43,498 nucleotides of DNA. Origin: Bacillota bacterium. Lineage in GTDB: Bacteria; Bacillota; Clostridia; Peptostreptococcales; Anaerovoracaceae. Within the stretch, counting starts at the first letter, position 1, and the number at the start of each line of letters is the position of its first letter. Below the pieces are notes generated by a model. It was given only the letters and a program-made list of their open reading frames with translations, did no database searches and was not told the DNA's origin. The stretch spans positions 1 through 43,498 of the forward strand of contig JAUMVD010000011.1 in NCBI GenBank assembly GCA_030530285.1, given 5' to 3'. Below are positions 16,489-24,053 of this stretch, in pieces. Made by a program: the position numbers and the translations under genes.

Positions 16489-16706
16489 TTCTATATCTTC
16501 TATCTTCTTCAATAATCAAGTTTTGTCGTTATTCTTTCCTTCGGCCACGGGGTTCATCACAAACTTCGACTTCCGGGTTTTCACGACGACAAACCCGCGA
16601 GACGTTTCGGCATATTACGCTATTTCACATATATGATACGCTACGAAACACAAACCTTCAATCCTATGACTTCCGAGTTCTGTGCTTTTGGAATTTCCAA
16701 TTTTCT

Positions 16707-16726
16707 TGAAACCCTTGGCACTACTG
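16707..16726. repeat. att-like direct repeat, copy A
   Basis: TGAAACCCTTGGCACTACTG, identical in 19 of 20 positions to copy B at 16879-16898. The copies are 172 bp apart in the gene-free stretch behind the initiator tRNA, in the same orientation, with an integrase fragment about 0.8 kb away. This fits duplicated core sites of an integrated and mostly lost element. Confidence 0.55.
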
Positions 16727-16777
16727 TCTTCCATTCATTCTCCCAAAACCCGCAGCCCGTAGGAAAAAGAGGTGGAT

Positions 16778-16818
16778 GCGTAAAAAAAGCGTAAACAGTT
16801 GATATTTTGTTGATATTT
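16778..16818. repeat. Short direct repeats between the att-like copies
   Basis: GCGTAAA occurs at 16778-16784 and 16789-16795; TTGATATTT occurs at 16799-16807 and 16810-16818. Paired short repeats beside a core site resemble the arm-type integrase binding sites of attP regions. No gene is seen in 16513-16918 and no other clear element. Confidence 0.4.
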
Positions 16819-16870
16819 GTCAGTTTTATCTGTCAAAATATGGTATTTTTCACCATCCCACCGAAACGCT

Positions 16871-16911
16871 AAAATCGCTGAAACCCTTGGTACTACTGGG
16901 CTCCAGCGATT
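16871..16911 (-). terminator. Terminator of the tRNA operon, containing att-like copy B (16879-16898)
   Basis: In minus-strand RNA a 14-bp stem forms between 16898-16911 and 16873-16886, using two G-U pairs, followed by UUUU (complement of 16871-16874). Plus-strand RNA would have A-C mismatches at those two positions, so the hairpin is directional and fits a terminator 8 nt behind the tRNA-fMet CCA end. Confidence 0.65.
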
Positions 16912-16918
16912 GTGTTCT

Positions 16919-16994
16919 TGGTTGCGGGGGAAGGACTTGAACCTTCGGCCTCCGGGTTATGAGCCCGACGAGCTACCAACTGCTCCACCCCGCG
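16919..16994 (-). tRNA. Initiator tRNA-fMet (CAT)
   Basis: 76 nt with encoded CCA. The anticodon loop reads CTCATAA with anticodon CAT. Two initiator hallmarks are visible: the first acceptor position is a C facing A (C1-A72 mismatch), and the anticodon stem has three consecutive G-C pairs (GGG/CCC) next to the loop. The T-arm is GAAGG-TTCAAGT-CCTTC. It is the last gene of the Asn-Leu-fMet operon. Confidence 0.95.
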
Positions 16995-17014
16995 ACGATA
17001 TGTATTTGTTCGGT

Positions 17015-17103
17015 TGGTACCGGCGACCGGGGTCGAACCGGTACGGGTATTACTACCCACGGGATTTTAAGTCCCGGGCGTCTGCCTATTCCGCCACGCC
17101 GGC
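17015..17103 (-). tRNA. tRNA-Leu (TAA)
   Basis: 89 nt, a class II tRNA with a long variable arm (GTGGGTAGTAATACCC). The anticodon loop CTTAAAA gives anticodon TAA. Acceptor GCCGGCG pairs with CGCCGGT (terminal G-U), discriminator A and encoded CCA. Confidence 0.95.
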
Positions 17104-17115
17104 ACGTTTTTATAA

Positions 17116-17144
17116 AATCTGAAGCCCTATCAGGACTTCAGATT
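17116..17144 (-). other. Hairpin between tRNA-Asn and tRNA-Leu
   Basis: AATCTGAAG (17116-17124) pairs with CTTCAGATT (17136-17144) with further inner G-C pairs, and minus-strand RNA continues with TTATAAAAA. It could be a partial terminator that lowers Leu and fMet tRNA output relative to Asn, or a processing signal between tRNAs. Confidence 0.5.
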
Positions 17145-17150
17145 CAGCAA

Positions 17151-17225
17151 TGGCTCCGAGGGTGGGGCTCGAACCCACAACCTACCGGTTAACAGCCGGT
17201 TGCTCTGCCATTGAGCTACCTCGGA
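17151..17225 (-). tRNA. tRNA-Asn (GTT)
   Basis: 75 nt with encoded CCA. Acceptor TCCGAGG pairs with CCTCGGA; the anticodon loop CTGTTAA gives GTT; the T-arm is GTGGG-TTCGAGC-CCCAC. It is the first gene of the tRNA operon, 32 bp from the -10 element. Confidence 0.96.
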
Positions 17226-17256
17226 ATATTAGGTTTTGTCCCGTGCGACAAGCAGT

Positions 17257-17286
17257 ATTATACAGCATTATCGCACCTCGTGTCAA
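17257..17286 (-). promoter_or_regulatory. Near-consensus promoter of the tRNA operon
   Basis: Minus-strand TTGACA (17281-17286), 18-bp spacer, TATAAT (17257-17262). Both hexamers match the sigma-A consensus; transcription should start near 17250, 25 nt before tRNA-Asn. Confidence 0.85.
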
Positions 17287-17321
17287 CCCATTTTTATGCC
17301 AATTCTATATCTTTTGCGCGC

Positions 17322-18989
17322 CTACTTCGTTTTGTATGTTCGGACGCCGGAAAACTTGCCGTAATAAGTTACATCATGGCTGATTTTATAGGCTCTGACT
17401 TTGACGTAGTATTTTTTCTTCTTCGCCAGCTTTTTGATCGTCTTCACTTGTGACGGTGAATCGTAATATCGCCATTCCGCAGCGCCTTTCTTTTTTAGTG
17501 CGAACTGATAGCTGACGCCGCCTGCTAAAGCCTTTGCTTTAACGGTGAGTTTCTTTTTACCTCTGGTTACGGACTTGATGGCAGCTTTGCCGGGAACGAT
17601 GCTGAAATGCTTTTCCACGGTTCCCGTAAAGTCTCCCTGTCCGGTGATGATGACGGTGCCCTCTCCGATCTCAATATTGTTCTCATAGGATACGGTATAC
17701 GCGCCATCCGGAAGCTCCGTGATCACGGCAGGATTCTGCTCCCTGCCTGAATAAATGACGTCCGCCTCTGTGAGTGCAAAGTCTTCATCCAGAATCTGAA
17801 TCGGTTCCGGATCCGGCTCGCTCTCCGCCGCCTTGCTGAGTACCGTAACATCGATATAAGCGCGCGCATACTCTTCTTCATCAGGACAGTAGTACGCCTG
17901 ATAACTATAGTTTGTTCCTGCGGCTCCGACGATCTGGTCAGGGTTCACCCAGTAATACCCCTCCGGCAGTTCCACATCCGAGAGCTTTTGCCCTTCCACC
18001 GCCGGTACAGTCAGCTCCGTTTCGTACCCTTCCGGTGTCAGTTTGCTGAAGGAAGCCTTGAAATGGATGTCGTGGGTGATGCCTTTGACATTATCGCCGC
18101 CATAATAGTATTCGGCGCCTAAATTGTAGCCAGCCAGATCCGTATCTACGGACTTCCAGCTATAGAATGTCCTTCCCTCCGGTTTCAGGTCCGGAAGCAG
18201 GATATAGTCCTGGACCTCACAATACGGCAGCTTCTCCATCCACGATCCTTTGGAATCCAGCCATATCGTGTGATAGTCGTATTTCGGCGTCACGTAGACA
18301 GGGAAATAACAGGCATCGCCGGCCCAGCATTCGATGAATTCTGTCCGGTAGGTGCTGTCGTACATACTGTCATCCATCAGATAATACCTATAGGAGGTCT
18401 CGTTTTCTTTGGTCAGCCCTTCATCCCAGGTGTTGTCGAGGAACTGCCACTTCCTGTCCAGATAGACGGCATTCCAAACATGCGTCGAGGATCTTCCCCT
18501 GACCACGAGGCACGGGATTCCGACGCTTTGCGTCATCAGTTCTGTGAGATTAGAAAACCCATAGCAAACGGCCTGCCTGTTTTCAAAAACAGTGCATGGG
18601 TTTGCCAGGGTTTCGTGTGGATATCCTGTATATCCGCTGGTATCTTCAGGATAATCGATATTGGTGACGATCCAGTCGTGTATCGCCCTTACCTTCTCTT
18701 GATCCGTGCTGCATCCGGCCGTTATTTCCAGCGCCTTCTCCTTGATCAGCGGCAGCTGGTCTTTATCCGCAAAGGAGCTGTTTCGATAACCTTTGGTGAT
18801 GTTGAATTCGCACGTGTCAAGATAATAAGCCGGGTCGTAATACTCGGCGAGAAGCCCTCGGGCGATATCATTATATTCGCTGTAATCCGCGGCATGCGCC
18901 TTTTGCGAGGTCAGTACGAACACTCCGGCGCACAATAAAACTGTAACGAATGCTATCAGGAGTTTGCTGTGTCGGTTACTTCTGGCCAT
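17322..18989 (-). CDS. Secreted transglutaminase-like protein with C-terminal repeat/Fn3-like domains
   Basis: 555 residues from ATG 18987-18989, chosen because AGGAG lies 8 nt upstream; an in-frame TTG six codons earlier lacks one. A signal peptide covers about 1-33 (basic start, hydrophobic core, AHA cleavage site). The transglutaminase-like cysteine protease core spans about 85-200, with catalytic C142 (RQAVCYGFSN), H170 (STHVWNAV) and D185 (FLDNTWD). The C-terminus has strand-rich extracellular segments: an MBG/cadherin-like stretch (YSGREQNPAV...ITGQGDFTG) and a final Fn3-like module with KYYVKVRAYK. No LPXTG motif is seen. Such proteins act at the cell surface on proteins or wall peptides; the substrate is unknown. 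It sits 60 nt beyond an L,D-transpeptidase gene, suggesting an envelope role. Confidence 0.88.
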   Translation of the reverse strand: MARSNRHSKLLIAFVTVLLCAGVFVLTSQKAHAADYSEYNDIARGLLAEYYDPAYYLDTCEFNITKGYRNSSFADKDQLPLIKEKALEITAGCSTDQEKVRAIHDWIVTNIDYPEDTSGYTGYPHETLANPCTVFENRQAVCYGFSNLTELMTQSVGIPCLVVRGRSSTHVWNAVYLDRKWQFLDNTWDEGLTKENETSYRYYLMDDSMYDSTYRTEFIECWAGDACYFPVYVTPKYDYHTIWLDSKGSWMEKLPYCEVQDYILLPDLKPEGRTFYSWKSVDTDLAGYNLGAEYYYGGDNVKGITHDIHFKASFSKLTPEGYETELTVPAVEGQKLSDVELPEGYYWVNPDQIVGAAGTNYSYQAYYCPDEEEYARAYIDVTVLSKAAESEPDPEPIQILDEDFALTEADVIYSGREQNPAVITELPDGAYTVSYENNIEIGEGTVIITGQGDFTGTVEKHFSIVPGKAAIKSVTRGKKKLTVKAKALAGGVSYQFALKKKGAAEWRYYDSPSQVKTIKKLAKKKKYYVKVRAYKISHDVTYYGKFSGVRTYKTK

Positions 18990-19049
18990 TTCCGTCTCTC
19001 CTATCAAACGTGCATAGGTTCGTCTGTTATCGGTCGGTTCCGCGAGACA

Positions 19050-20039
19050 TTATTCCCCCGCCGGATCCGTTACCGGAGCATCGGGCGTGCCCGGAGTATC
19101 AGGTGTTTCCGGGGTATCCGGCTGCTGTGGAATCTCCGGATCTGCCGGTTCCTCAACAGGTTCCGGTTTTACCGTGAGTTCAAAGGCCAATTTGGCCGCG
19201 CTTCGTCCGCAGTATTTGTTATAGCAGGAGTAGGTGATCCTGTACATACCGGCCTGCTGCGTATCTACGATTTTATCCGGAACTTCGGTATATTCGCTCT
19301 CCGCATCCGGGCGGTATTCCACCATCGCCACTTTGACGTAGGAAGTCAGGTTCTGGAACGTGTATTTGCTCTTGGCGCTGACGCCGGCCTTGAGGTCAAA
19401 TGCAGCCCCATATTCGATCTCCGCTTCCTTGTTGATGGTGATCGTAGGACCCGTCATCCTGAATTTCTTATTTTTCTTGATGCTGTCCGTCGGATCCCAG
19501 CCCAGCTTGCTGCTGCCGGCCATGGATACCTTCTTAGGTTTGCCCAGCGGACCTGCCTTCTTGCTCTTATATGTGGTCACTTTCGTTCCGCGGCCGCAGT
19601 TCTGATAGATCCATTTGGCATCCATCGTAGCCAGTCTGACGCAGCCATGAGAAGCGACGCGTCCCAGCTTATTGTACTCTCCGCGTTTGCACGTGCCCGG
19701 TTTCTTATTCTTGGCGTAGACCACAGAGTGGATCAGATAGTTGCCGTTAAACTGGCTCACATACTGACCGGAAACCACGTGGAATTGCTTCCATCTCCAT
19801 TTCTTCTTGATGGAATAGGTGCCGATCGGTGTCGGCGTGCTGGACTTGCCACAGGAGCAAAGCATAACTTTGAATGGTTTCCACTTCCCATTCGTCTTCT
19901 TGTAGACATTCACCACGTTGGCCTTGACGTTGATCTTAAGCCAGTACTTGCCTGAGGCTGAAGCCTTGTCAGGTGTAATAGCAAAAACCGTGAATGCCAT
20001 GATCATAACAGTTACTATCGATACGATTTTTTTCTTCAT
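19050..20039 (-). CDS. Secreted L,D-transpeptidase (YkuD family)
   Basis: 329 residues from ATG 20037-20039, decided by GGAGG 8 nt upstream; the longer frame adds 15 residues with no such site. Signal peptide about 1-28 (AFA/ASA type). The YkuD catalytic domain spans about 30-155 and contains H104 (YLIHSVV) and the signature ASHGCVRL with nucleophile C133 and R135. Residues about 185-290 look like an Ig-like domain. The last about 40 residues are a Pro/Asp/Thr/Glu-rich tail with repeated PDTP-type units that may span the wall. These enzymes form 3-3 peptidoglycan crosslinks or anchor proteins and are insensitive to most beta-lactams except carbapenems. No promoter could be assigned in 20040-20118. 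Confidence 0.93.
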   Translation of the reverse strand: MKKKIVSIVTVMIMAFTVFAITPDKASASGKYWLKINVKANVVNVYKKTNGKWKPFKVMLCSCGKSSTPTPIGTYSIKKKWRWKQFHVVSGQYVSQFNGNYLIHSVVYAKNKKPGTCKRGEYNKLGRVASHGCVRLATMDAKWIYQNCGRGTKVTTYKSKKAGPLGKPKKVSMAGSSKLGWDPTDSIKKNKKFRMTGPTITINKEAEIEYGAAFDLKAGVSAKSKYTFQNLTSYVKVAMVEYRPDAESEYTEVPDKIVDTQQAGMYRITYSCYNKYCGRSAAKLAFELTVKPEPVEEPADPEIPQQPDTPETPDTPGTPDAPVTDPAGE

Positions 20040-20118
20040 GACAGAACCTCCTCTAACCCTTTCGGTTCCTATCCGGCAAAACAATCCTATCCTGATACGT
20101 AATCAGCTATTTCTAACT

Positions 20119-21426
20119 TTACTTTTCTTTCTTTTTCGTTTTCATGACCTTTCGGAGGCCCTTCTGTACGGTGCCCTTCTCGGTGTCCTTCCCGGCGCCC
20201 TTCTCATATTCGTCGACGACGCTGGTATCAAAGCTCTCCCGCTTATCCTCCGCGATCGGAGCAGGCTCCTCCTCTTCGAGTTTCTTGTTCTCTTTCTTGG
20301 TTTCCTCGACGATCTTAGCCTGTTCCTCAGCCTGCGCATCCTCGATCATCGCGATCTTCTCGGAGTACTTCTTGATGTTGACCTTATCGTCCTCCGCTTC
20401 ATAGATCGCCAGCAGCTCTTTCATGGTTTCGATATGGCTGCCGTTCATGGTCAGCACCTTCTTGAACTCGGCCACCGCGTCGGCTATGCGGTCAGCCTGC
20501 ACGTAACCTCTGCCCAGATAATAATGCAAAGGCCACCAGGTCTTGAACTGGCTGTTGAGATACGGCTCCAGGATCTTGATGCCCTCTTCATATCTGCCTG
20601 AGCCGATTTTCAGACATCCGTCTTCTATGGCTACAGGGTGAGAGATCTGCTGGATCCTCTTGTTGATTTCCTTTCTGTCCTTGCTGTTTCGTCCGAACTT
20701 CAGGAAGTCATTCCATGCCAGCTGAGCCTTGCCGTAAAGCCCCATATTGAGGTAGGAGTACCCCAGGTAATAGTATCCCATGGCAAACCTCGGATGGGTC
20801 TCCGTCAGGATCTCAAACCAATCCAGCGCTTCTGCCTTGAATCTGCCGATGTATTCCTCATTGCGGCTGTTTTCGTACATGACGCGGCACGCTCTGGCGT
20901 ATGAATACATGGCATGCAGATAGTCATATTTCATGCAGAGTGCCGCTCTGAAGTGGATACACGCGTTATCCATTTCACCTCTTTCGGCAAAGTCTCTGCC
21001 CTCTTTCATCATGCCTTCGTAGAGTTTGTAGTTATAAAGCTTTTCGAGTATGGCCACATAGCTCTTTGTGTATTTGAAGTGTGGGTCGCATCCCATGACC
21101 CAGGCCATGTTCTCCGCCAGAACCAGGAAATCGATGCCGTTTCCTCCGGCGAATTCCTTGACTTCTTTCTTTCTGAGCGGCACAGGCACACCCTTCATGA
21201 GGTCTCCGGCCTTGCTCTTTGCAATGAATTCAGGAGAAAACTCGACAAATACGAACTTATTCAAATACTTTCTGAAATACCTGCCGATCCGGTCTTCCCT
21301 GAGCTGTATGTCAACTTCCTCGCGCGGTCTGACCACCGTTCTGGTCACGCCCATGGCCTGCAGGAAATTCATATCCTCCTTGCGGTGGATGACAGGTTTA
21401 TTTTCGTTTTTATCTTTCCTTGCCAT
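20119..21426 (-). CDS. TPR-repeat protein of unknown function
   Basis: 435 residues from ATG 21424-21426, with AAGGAG about 10 nt upstream. No signal peptide or membrane segment, so cytoplasmic. Helical repeats of tetratricopeptide type occupy about 135-350, for example FAERGEMDNACIHFRAALCMKYDYLHAMYSYA and MGYYYLGYSYLNMGLYGKAQLAW. The N-terminal 130 residues are unassigned. The C-terminal about 70 residues are highly charged (KENKKLEEEEPAP, KKKEK) and probably disordered. It follows the radical SAM gene by 14 nt at the end of the pheST-mutS2-argS operon. TPR domains mediate protein contacts; a partner cannot be named. Confidence 0.8.
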   Translation of the reverse strand: MARKDKNENKPVIHRKEDMNFLQAMGVTRTVVRPREEVDIQLREDRIGRYFRKYLNKFVFVEFSPEFIAKSKAGDLMKGVPVPLRKKEVKEFAGGNGIDFLVLAENMAWVMGCDPHFKYTKSYVAILEKLYNYKLYEGMMKEGRDFAERGEMDNACIHFRAALCMKYDYLHAMYSYARACRVMYENSRNEEYIGRFKAEALDWFEILTETHPRFAMGYYYLGYSYLNMGLYGKAQLAWNDFLKFGRNSKDRKEINKRIQQISHPVAIEDGCLKIGSGRYEEGIKILEPYLNSQFKTWWPLHYYLGRGYVQADRIADAVAEFKKVLTMNGSHIETMKELLAIYEAEDDKVNIKKYSEKIAMIEDAQAEEQAKIVEETKKENKKLEEEEPAPIAEDKRESFDTSVVDEYEKGAGKDTEKGTVQKGLRKVMKTKKKEK

Positions 21427-21440
21427 AATCAAACAACTCC

Positions 21441-22313
21441 TTATAATGCCCTGAAACGTTCGTCCTTGAACATATCATGATTTTCCATGGCTTTCCTGAC
21501 GAGAGCCATCATCTTCTCTTTATCATCCGGCAAATCGCCTCGCAGTGACACGTAATTCGACGCGTGGTTGCTCCTGAACACGCACTTCTTAGAGACCTGC
21601 GTGTTCTTCAGCATCAGCAAAGTCTCCGCCATGACTTCCTCCGGCGAAAGCAGCTTCAGTTTGCCGGAACGGATATCTTCGGCCATCGGTACCGACGGAT
21701 CGATCATGAGGGTCAAAAGCCCCACGTATGACGGTTCCATCTCGGATATCATGGTTCCGGTCTGGATGGCGTGGTCTTCCCAGCCGTCCTTTCCGGCCAG
21801 CCCCGATATGAAGGTAACGGAAGCCTGCATGCCGCTGTTTTCTATCTTGCGGACGCCGTCGATGAGCTGCTGTCTGGTCTCACCTTTGTGTATCTCCTCC
21901 AGCACTTTGTCGCTTCCCGATTCCGCGCCCAGATAGACCATGGTCAGCCCGGCCTCGTAAAGCTCTCTCATCTCTTCGTCGGTCTTTCTCAGTACATCTG
22001 TCGCCCTGCCGTATGAAGTCACTCTCTCGCACTCCGGGAAGTGCTCCCGGATGAAGTCCAGGATCGGCATGAGTTTGCTGTTCTTCAGCGCCAGCGCGTC
22101 CCCGTCGCACAGGAAGATCCGTTCCACCCTCCTGTAGTGGTTTCTCGCCCACTGCAGGTCCTCCAGGACCTCCTGCAGATCGCGGACTCTGAACTTTTTA
22201 TCCTTATACATACTGCAGAATGTACACTTGTTGTGGGTGCAGCCTATGGTGACCTGGACCAGCAGGCTGTAGGCCTCACTTGGCGGTCTGAATATATTTC
22301 CCTCGTATCTCAT
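21441..22313 (-). CDS. Radical SAM protein with CX4CX2C cluster motif
   Basis: 290 residues from ATG 22311-22313, which shares an A with the argS stop (TAATG), a coupled start with GGAG within argS. The iron-sulfur motif is C25-THNK-C30-TF-C33, spacing CX4CX2C instead of the usual CX3CX2C. The barrel follows with SAM-binding-like LYLGAESGSD (VYLGAESGSDKVLEEI) typical of the Elp3/B12-radical-SAM-like sequence group; no B12-binding domain or TRAM domain is present. I recall this GC(S/T)HN(K/R)CTFC start from many uncharacterised bacterial radical SAM proteins. It is not a glycyl-radical activase by motif. Reaction unknown; its place between argS and a TPR gene gives little clue. Confidence 0.88.
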   Translation of the reverse strand: MRYEGNIFRPPSEAYSLLVQVTIGCTHNKCTFCSMYKDKKFRVRDLQEVLEDLQWARNHYRRVERIFLCDGDALALKNSKLMPILDFIREHFPECERVTSYGRATDVLRKTDEEMRELYEAGLTMVYLGAESGSDKVLEEIHKGETRQQLIDGVRKIENSGMQASVTFISGLAGKDGWEDHAIQTGTMISEMEPSYVGLLTLMIDPSVPMAEDIRSGKLKLLSPEEVMAETLLMLKNTQVSKKCVFRSNHASNYVSLRGDLPDDKEKMMALVRKAMENHDMFKDERFRAL

Positions 22314-24031
22314 TACATCTTCTCCGGCGCCTTCATGCACAGCAGATCCAGACCGTTTCTGATCACGGATCTGGCTGCCAGTACGATGGCTACCTTAGCT
22401 ACCTTTTCATCCTCATTATCTACCAGTATATGCTCATCGTGATAGAACTTATTGAACGCCTGCGCGATGTCTACGATATGTCTCGTCACGATGGATGGTT
22501 CGTACTTTTCTCCCGCTTCCTTGACCACTGCAGGGAACTCGTACAAAAGCTTCTCCAGCGCGTGCGCGCTCTCACTGGTCAGATATTTGGCGTCGAATCC
22601 TGCCTTTGCTTTGGCTACGACATCCTCTCCCGCATTTCTGATGATGCTGCACGCTCTGGCGTGGGTGTACTGTACGTACGGACCGGTCTCGCCCTCGAAG
22701 TTGAGAACGTGATCCCATGAGAATACGTAGTCCTTGATTCTGTAGTTCGACAGTTCGTTGAACACGACAGCTCCGATGCCGACAGCCTTTGCGACTTCTT
22801 CAATCGCTTCAGGATCTGCGCCCGGGTTCTTCTCTTTGATGATTTCTCTGGTCTTGTCTACAGCGCCGTTGAGTACGTCCTCCAGGAATACGACGCGGCC
22901 TTCACGAGTGGACATGGTGCCGTCTTCCAGGCTGACCAGTCCGAACGGCACGTGGACGCAGTCTCTGGCCCATTCGTATCCCATCATCTCCAGGATCTGT
23001 ATCCACTGCTGGAAGTGGAGATTCTGCTGTGACGCGACGACGTATATATTCTTATAGAAATCGTAGGTTTCTTTCCTGTAAACGGCCGCGGCGATGTCTC
23101 TGGTGATGTAGAGAGTCGATCCGTCTGACTTGGTGATCAGTGCAGGCGGCAGGTTGTAGTCGTCCAGTCTGACCAGCTTGACGCCGTCATCGTCCTCCAT
23201 GAGACCCTTTTCTTCCAGTTCCTTGATGAATCGAGGCATCTTATCGGAGTAGAAGCTCTCTCCGGCATAGGAATCGTATGTGATGCCCAGCATATCGTAA
23301 ACTCTGCTGAATTCCTTCAGAGACTCATCTCTGAACCACTGCCACAGTTCTGTTTCTTCCTTTTCGCCGTTCTCAAGCTTCGTGAATGTCGCTCTGGCTT
23401 CATCCTCCAGGCTTGGATCCTTATCGGCTTCTTCGTGGAATTTCGTATAGTATGAGAGGAGCGTCTTGATCGGCTCTCTCACCACGTCTTCCCTGTTGCC
23501 CCAGCGTCTGTAGGCCACGATCATCTTACCGAACTGTGTTCCGTAATCGCCCAGGTGGTTGATTCTGATGACCTTGAATCCCAGGTAATCGTAGATCTTG
23601 GCGATGGAAGCGCCGATAACCGTGCTTCTGATGTGTCCGATATGGAACGGCTTGGCGATATTAGGAGATGAATACTCTACAATGACAGGTCTTTCCGCGC
23701 CCAGATCGCTCTTGCCGAAATCCTCATCCTTAGCGACGACTTCCGATATGACTTCGCTCGCGAATTCCTCTCTGGAAATAAACATATTGACATATGCGTT
23801 GACCTGTTCGACTTTCTCAAATACAGGATCGTCCTTGATGCCTTCCGCGATGCCTTTGGCGATGAGCGGCGGCGCTTTCCTGAGCACCTTGGCCAGCTTG
23901 AAGCAAGGGAACGCGTAATCGCCCATCTTGCTGTCAGCAGGTGTTTCGATCATGCCCAGTATCTCGTCTCTTTCCAGTCCTTCTACCTGCGGCGCGATAA
24001 GGTCTGCTATTTTCTCTTCGTAATTCAACAT
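22313..24031 (-). CDS. argS: Arginyl-tRNA synthetase
   Basis: 572 residues, typical class I ArgRS. The HIGH motif is at 130-133 (PFHIGHIRST) inside the family signature, and the KMSKS-equivalent region appears as GTMSTREGRVV, a form common in ArgRS. The N-terminal Add1 domain (about 1-100) and C-terminal DALR anticodon-binding domain (HARACSIIRNA onward) are present. It charges tRNA-Arg in the cytoplasm. The start ATG has AAGGAG upstream; it lies 22 nt behind mutS2 and overlaps the radical SAM gene by one base. Confidence 0.98.
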   Translation of the reverse strand: MLNYEEKIADLIAPQVEGLERDEILGMIETPADSKMGDYAFPCFKLAKVLRKAPPLIAKGIAEGIKDDPVFEKVEQVNAYVNMFISREEFASEVISEVVAKDEDFGKSDLGAERPVIVEYSSPNIAKPFHIGHIRSTVIGASIAKIYDYLGFKVIRINHLGDYGTQFGKMIVAYRRWGNREDVVREPIKTLLSYYTKFHEEADKDPSLEDEARATFTKLENGEKEETELWQWFRDESLKEFSRVYDMLGITYDSYAGESFYSDKMPRFIKELEEKGLMEDDDGVKLVRLDDYNLPPALITKSDGSTLYITRDIAAAVYRKETYDFYKNIYVVASQQNLHFQQWIQILEMMGYEWARDCVHVPFGLVSLEDGTMSTREGRVVFLEDVLNGAVDKTREIIKEKNPGADPEAIEEVAKAVGIGAVVFNELSNYRIKDYVFSWDHVLNFEGETGPYVQYTHARACSIIRNAGEDVVAKAKAGFDAKYLTSESAHALEKLLYEFPAVVKEAGEKYEPSIVTRHIVDIAQAFNKFYHDEHILVDNEDEKVAKVAIVLAARSVIRNGLDLLCMKAPEKM

Positions 24032-24053
24032 TTCAATGCTCCTTATTTATCTA

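Noticed and set aside
20085..20118. Palindromic CTGAT/ATCAG hairpin after the TPR gene
   Set aside because: The stem is only about 5 bp and no T-run follows, so a terminator is not supported.
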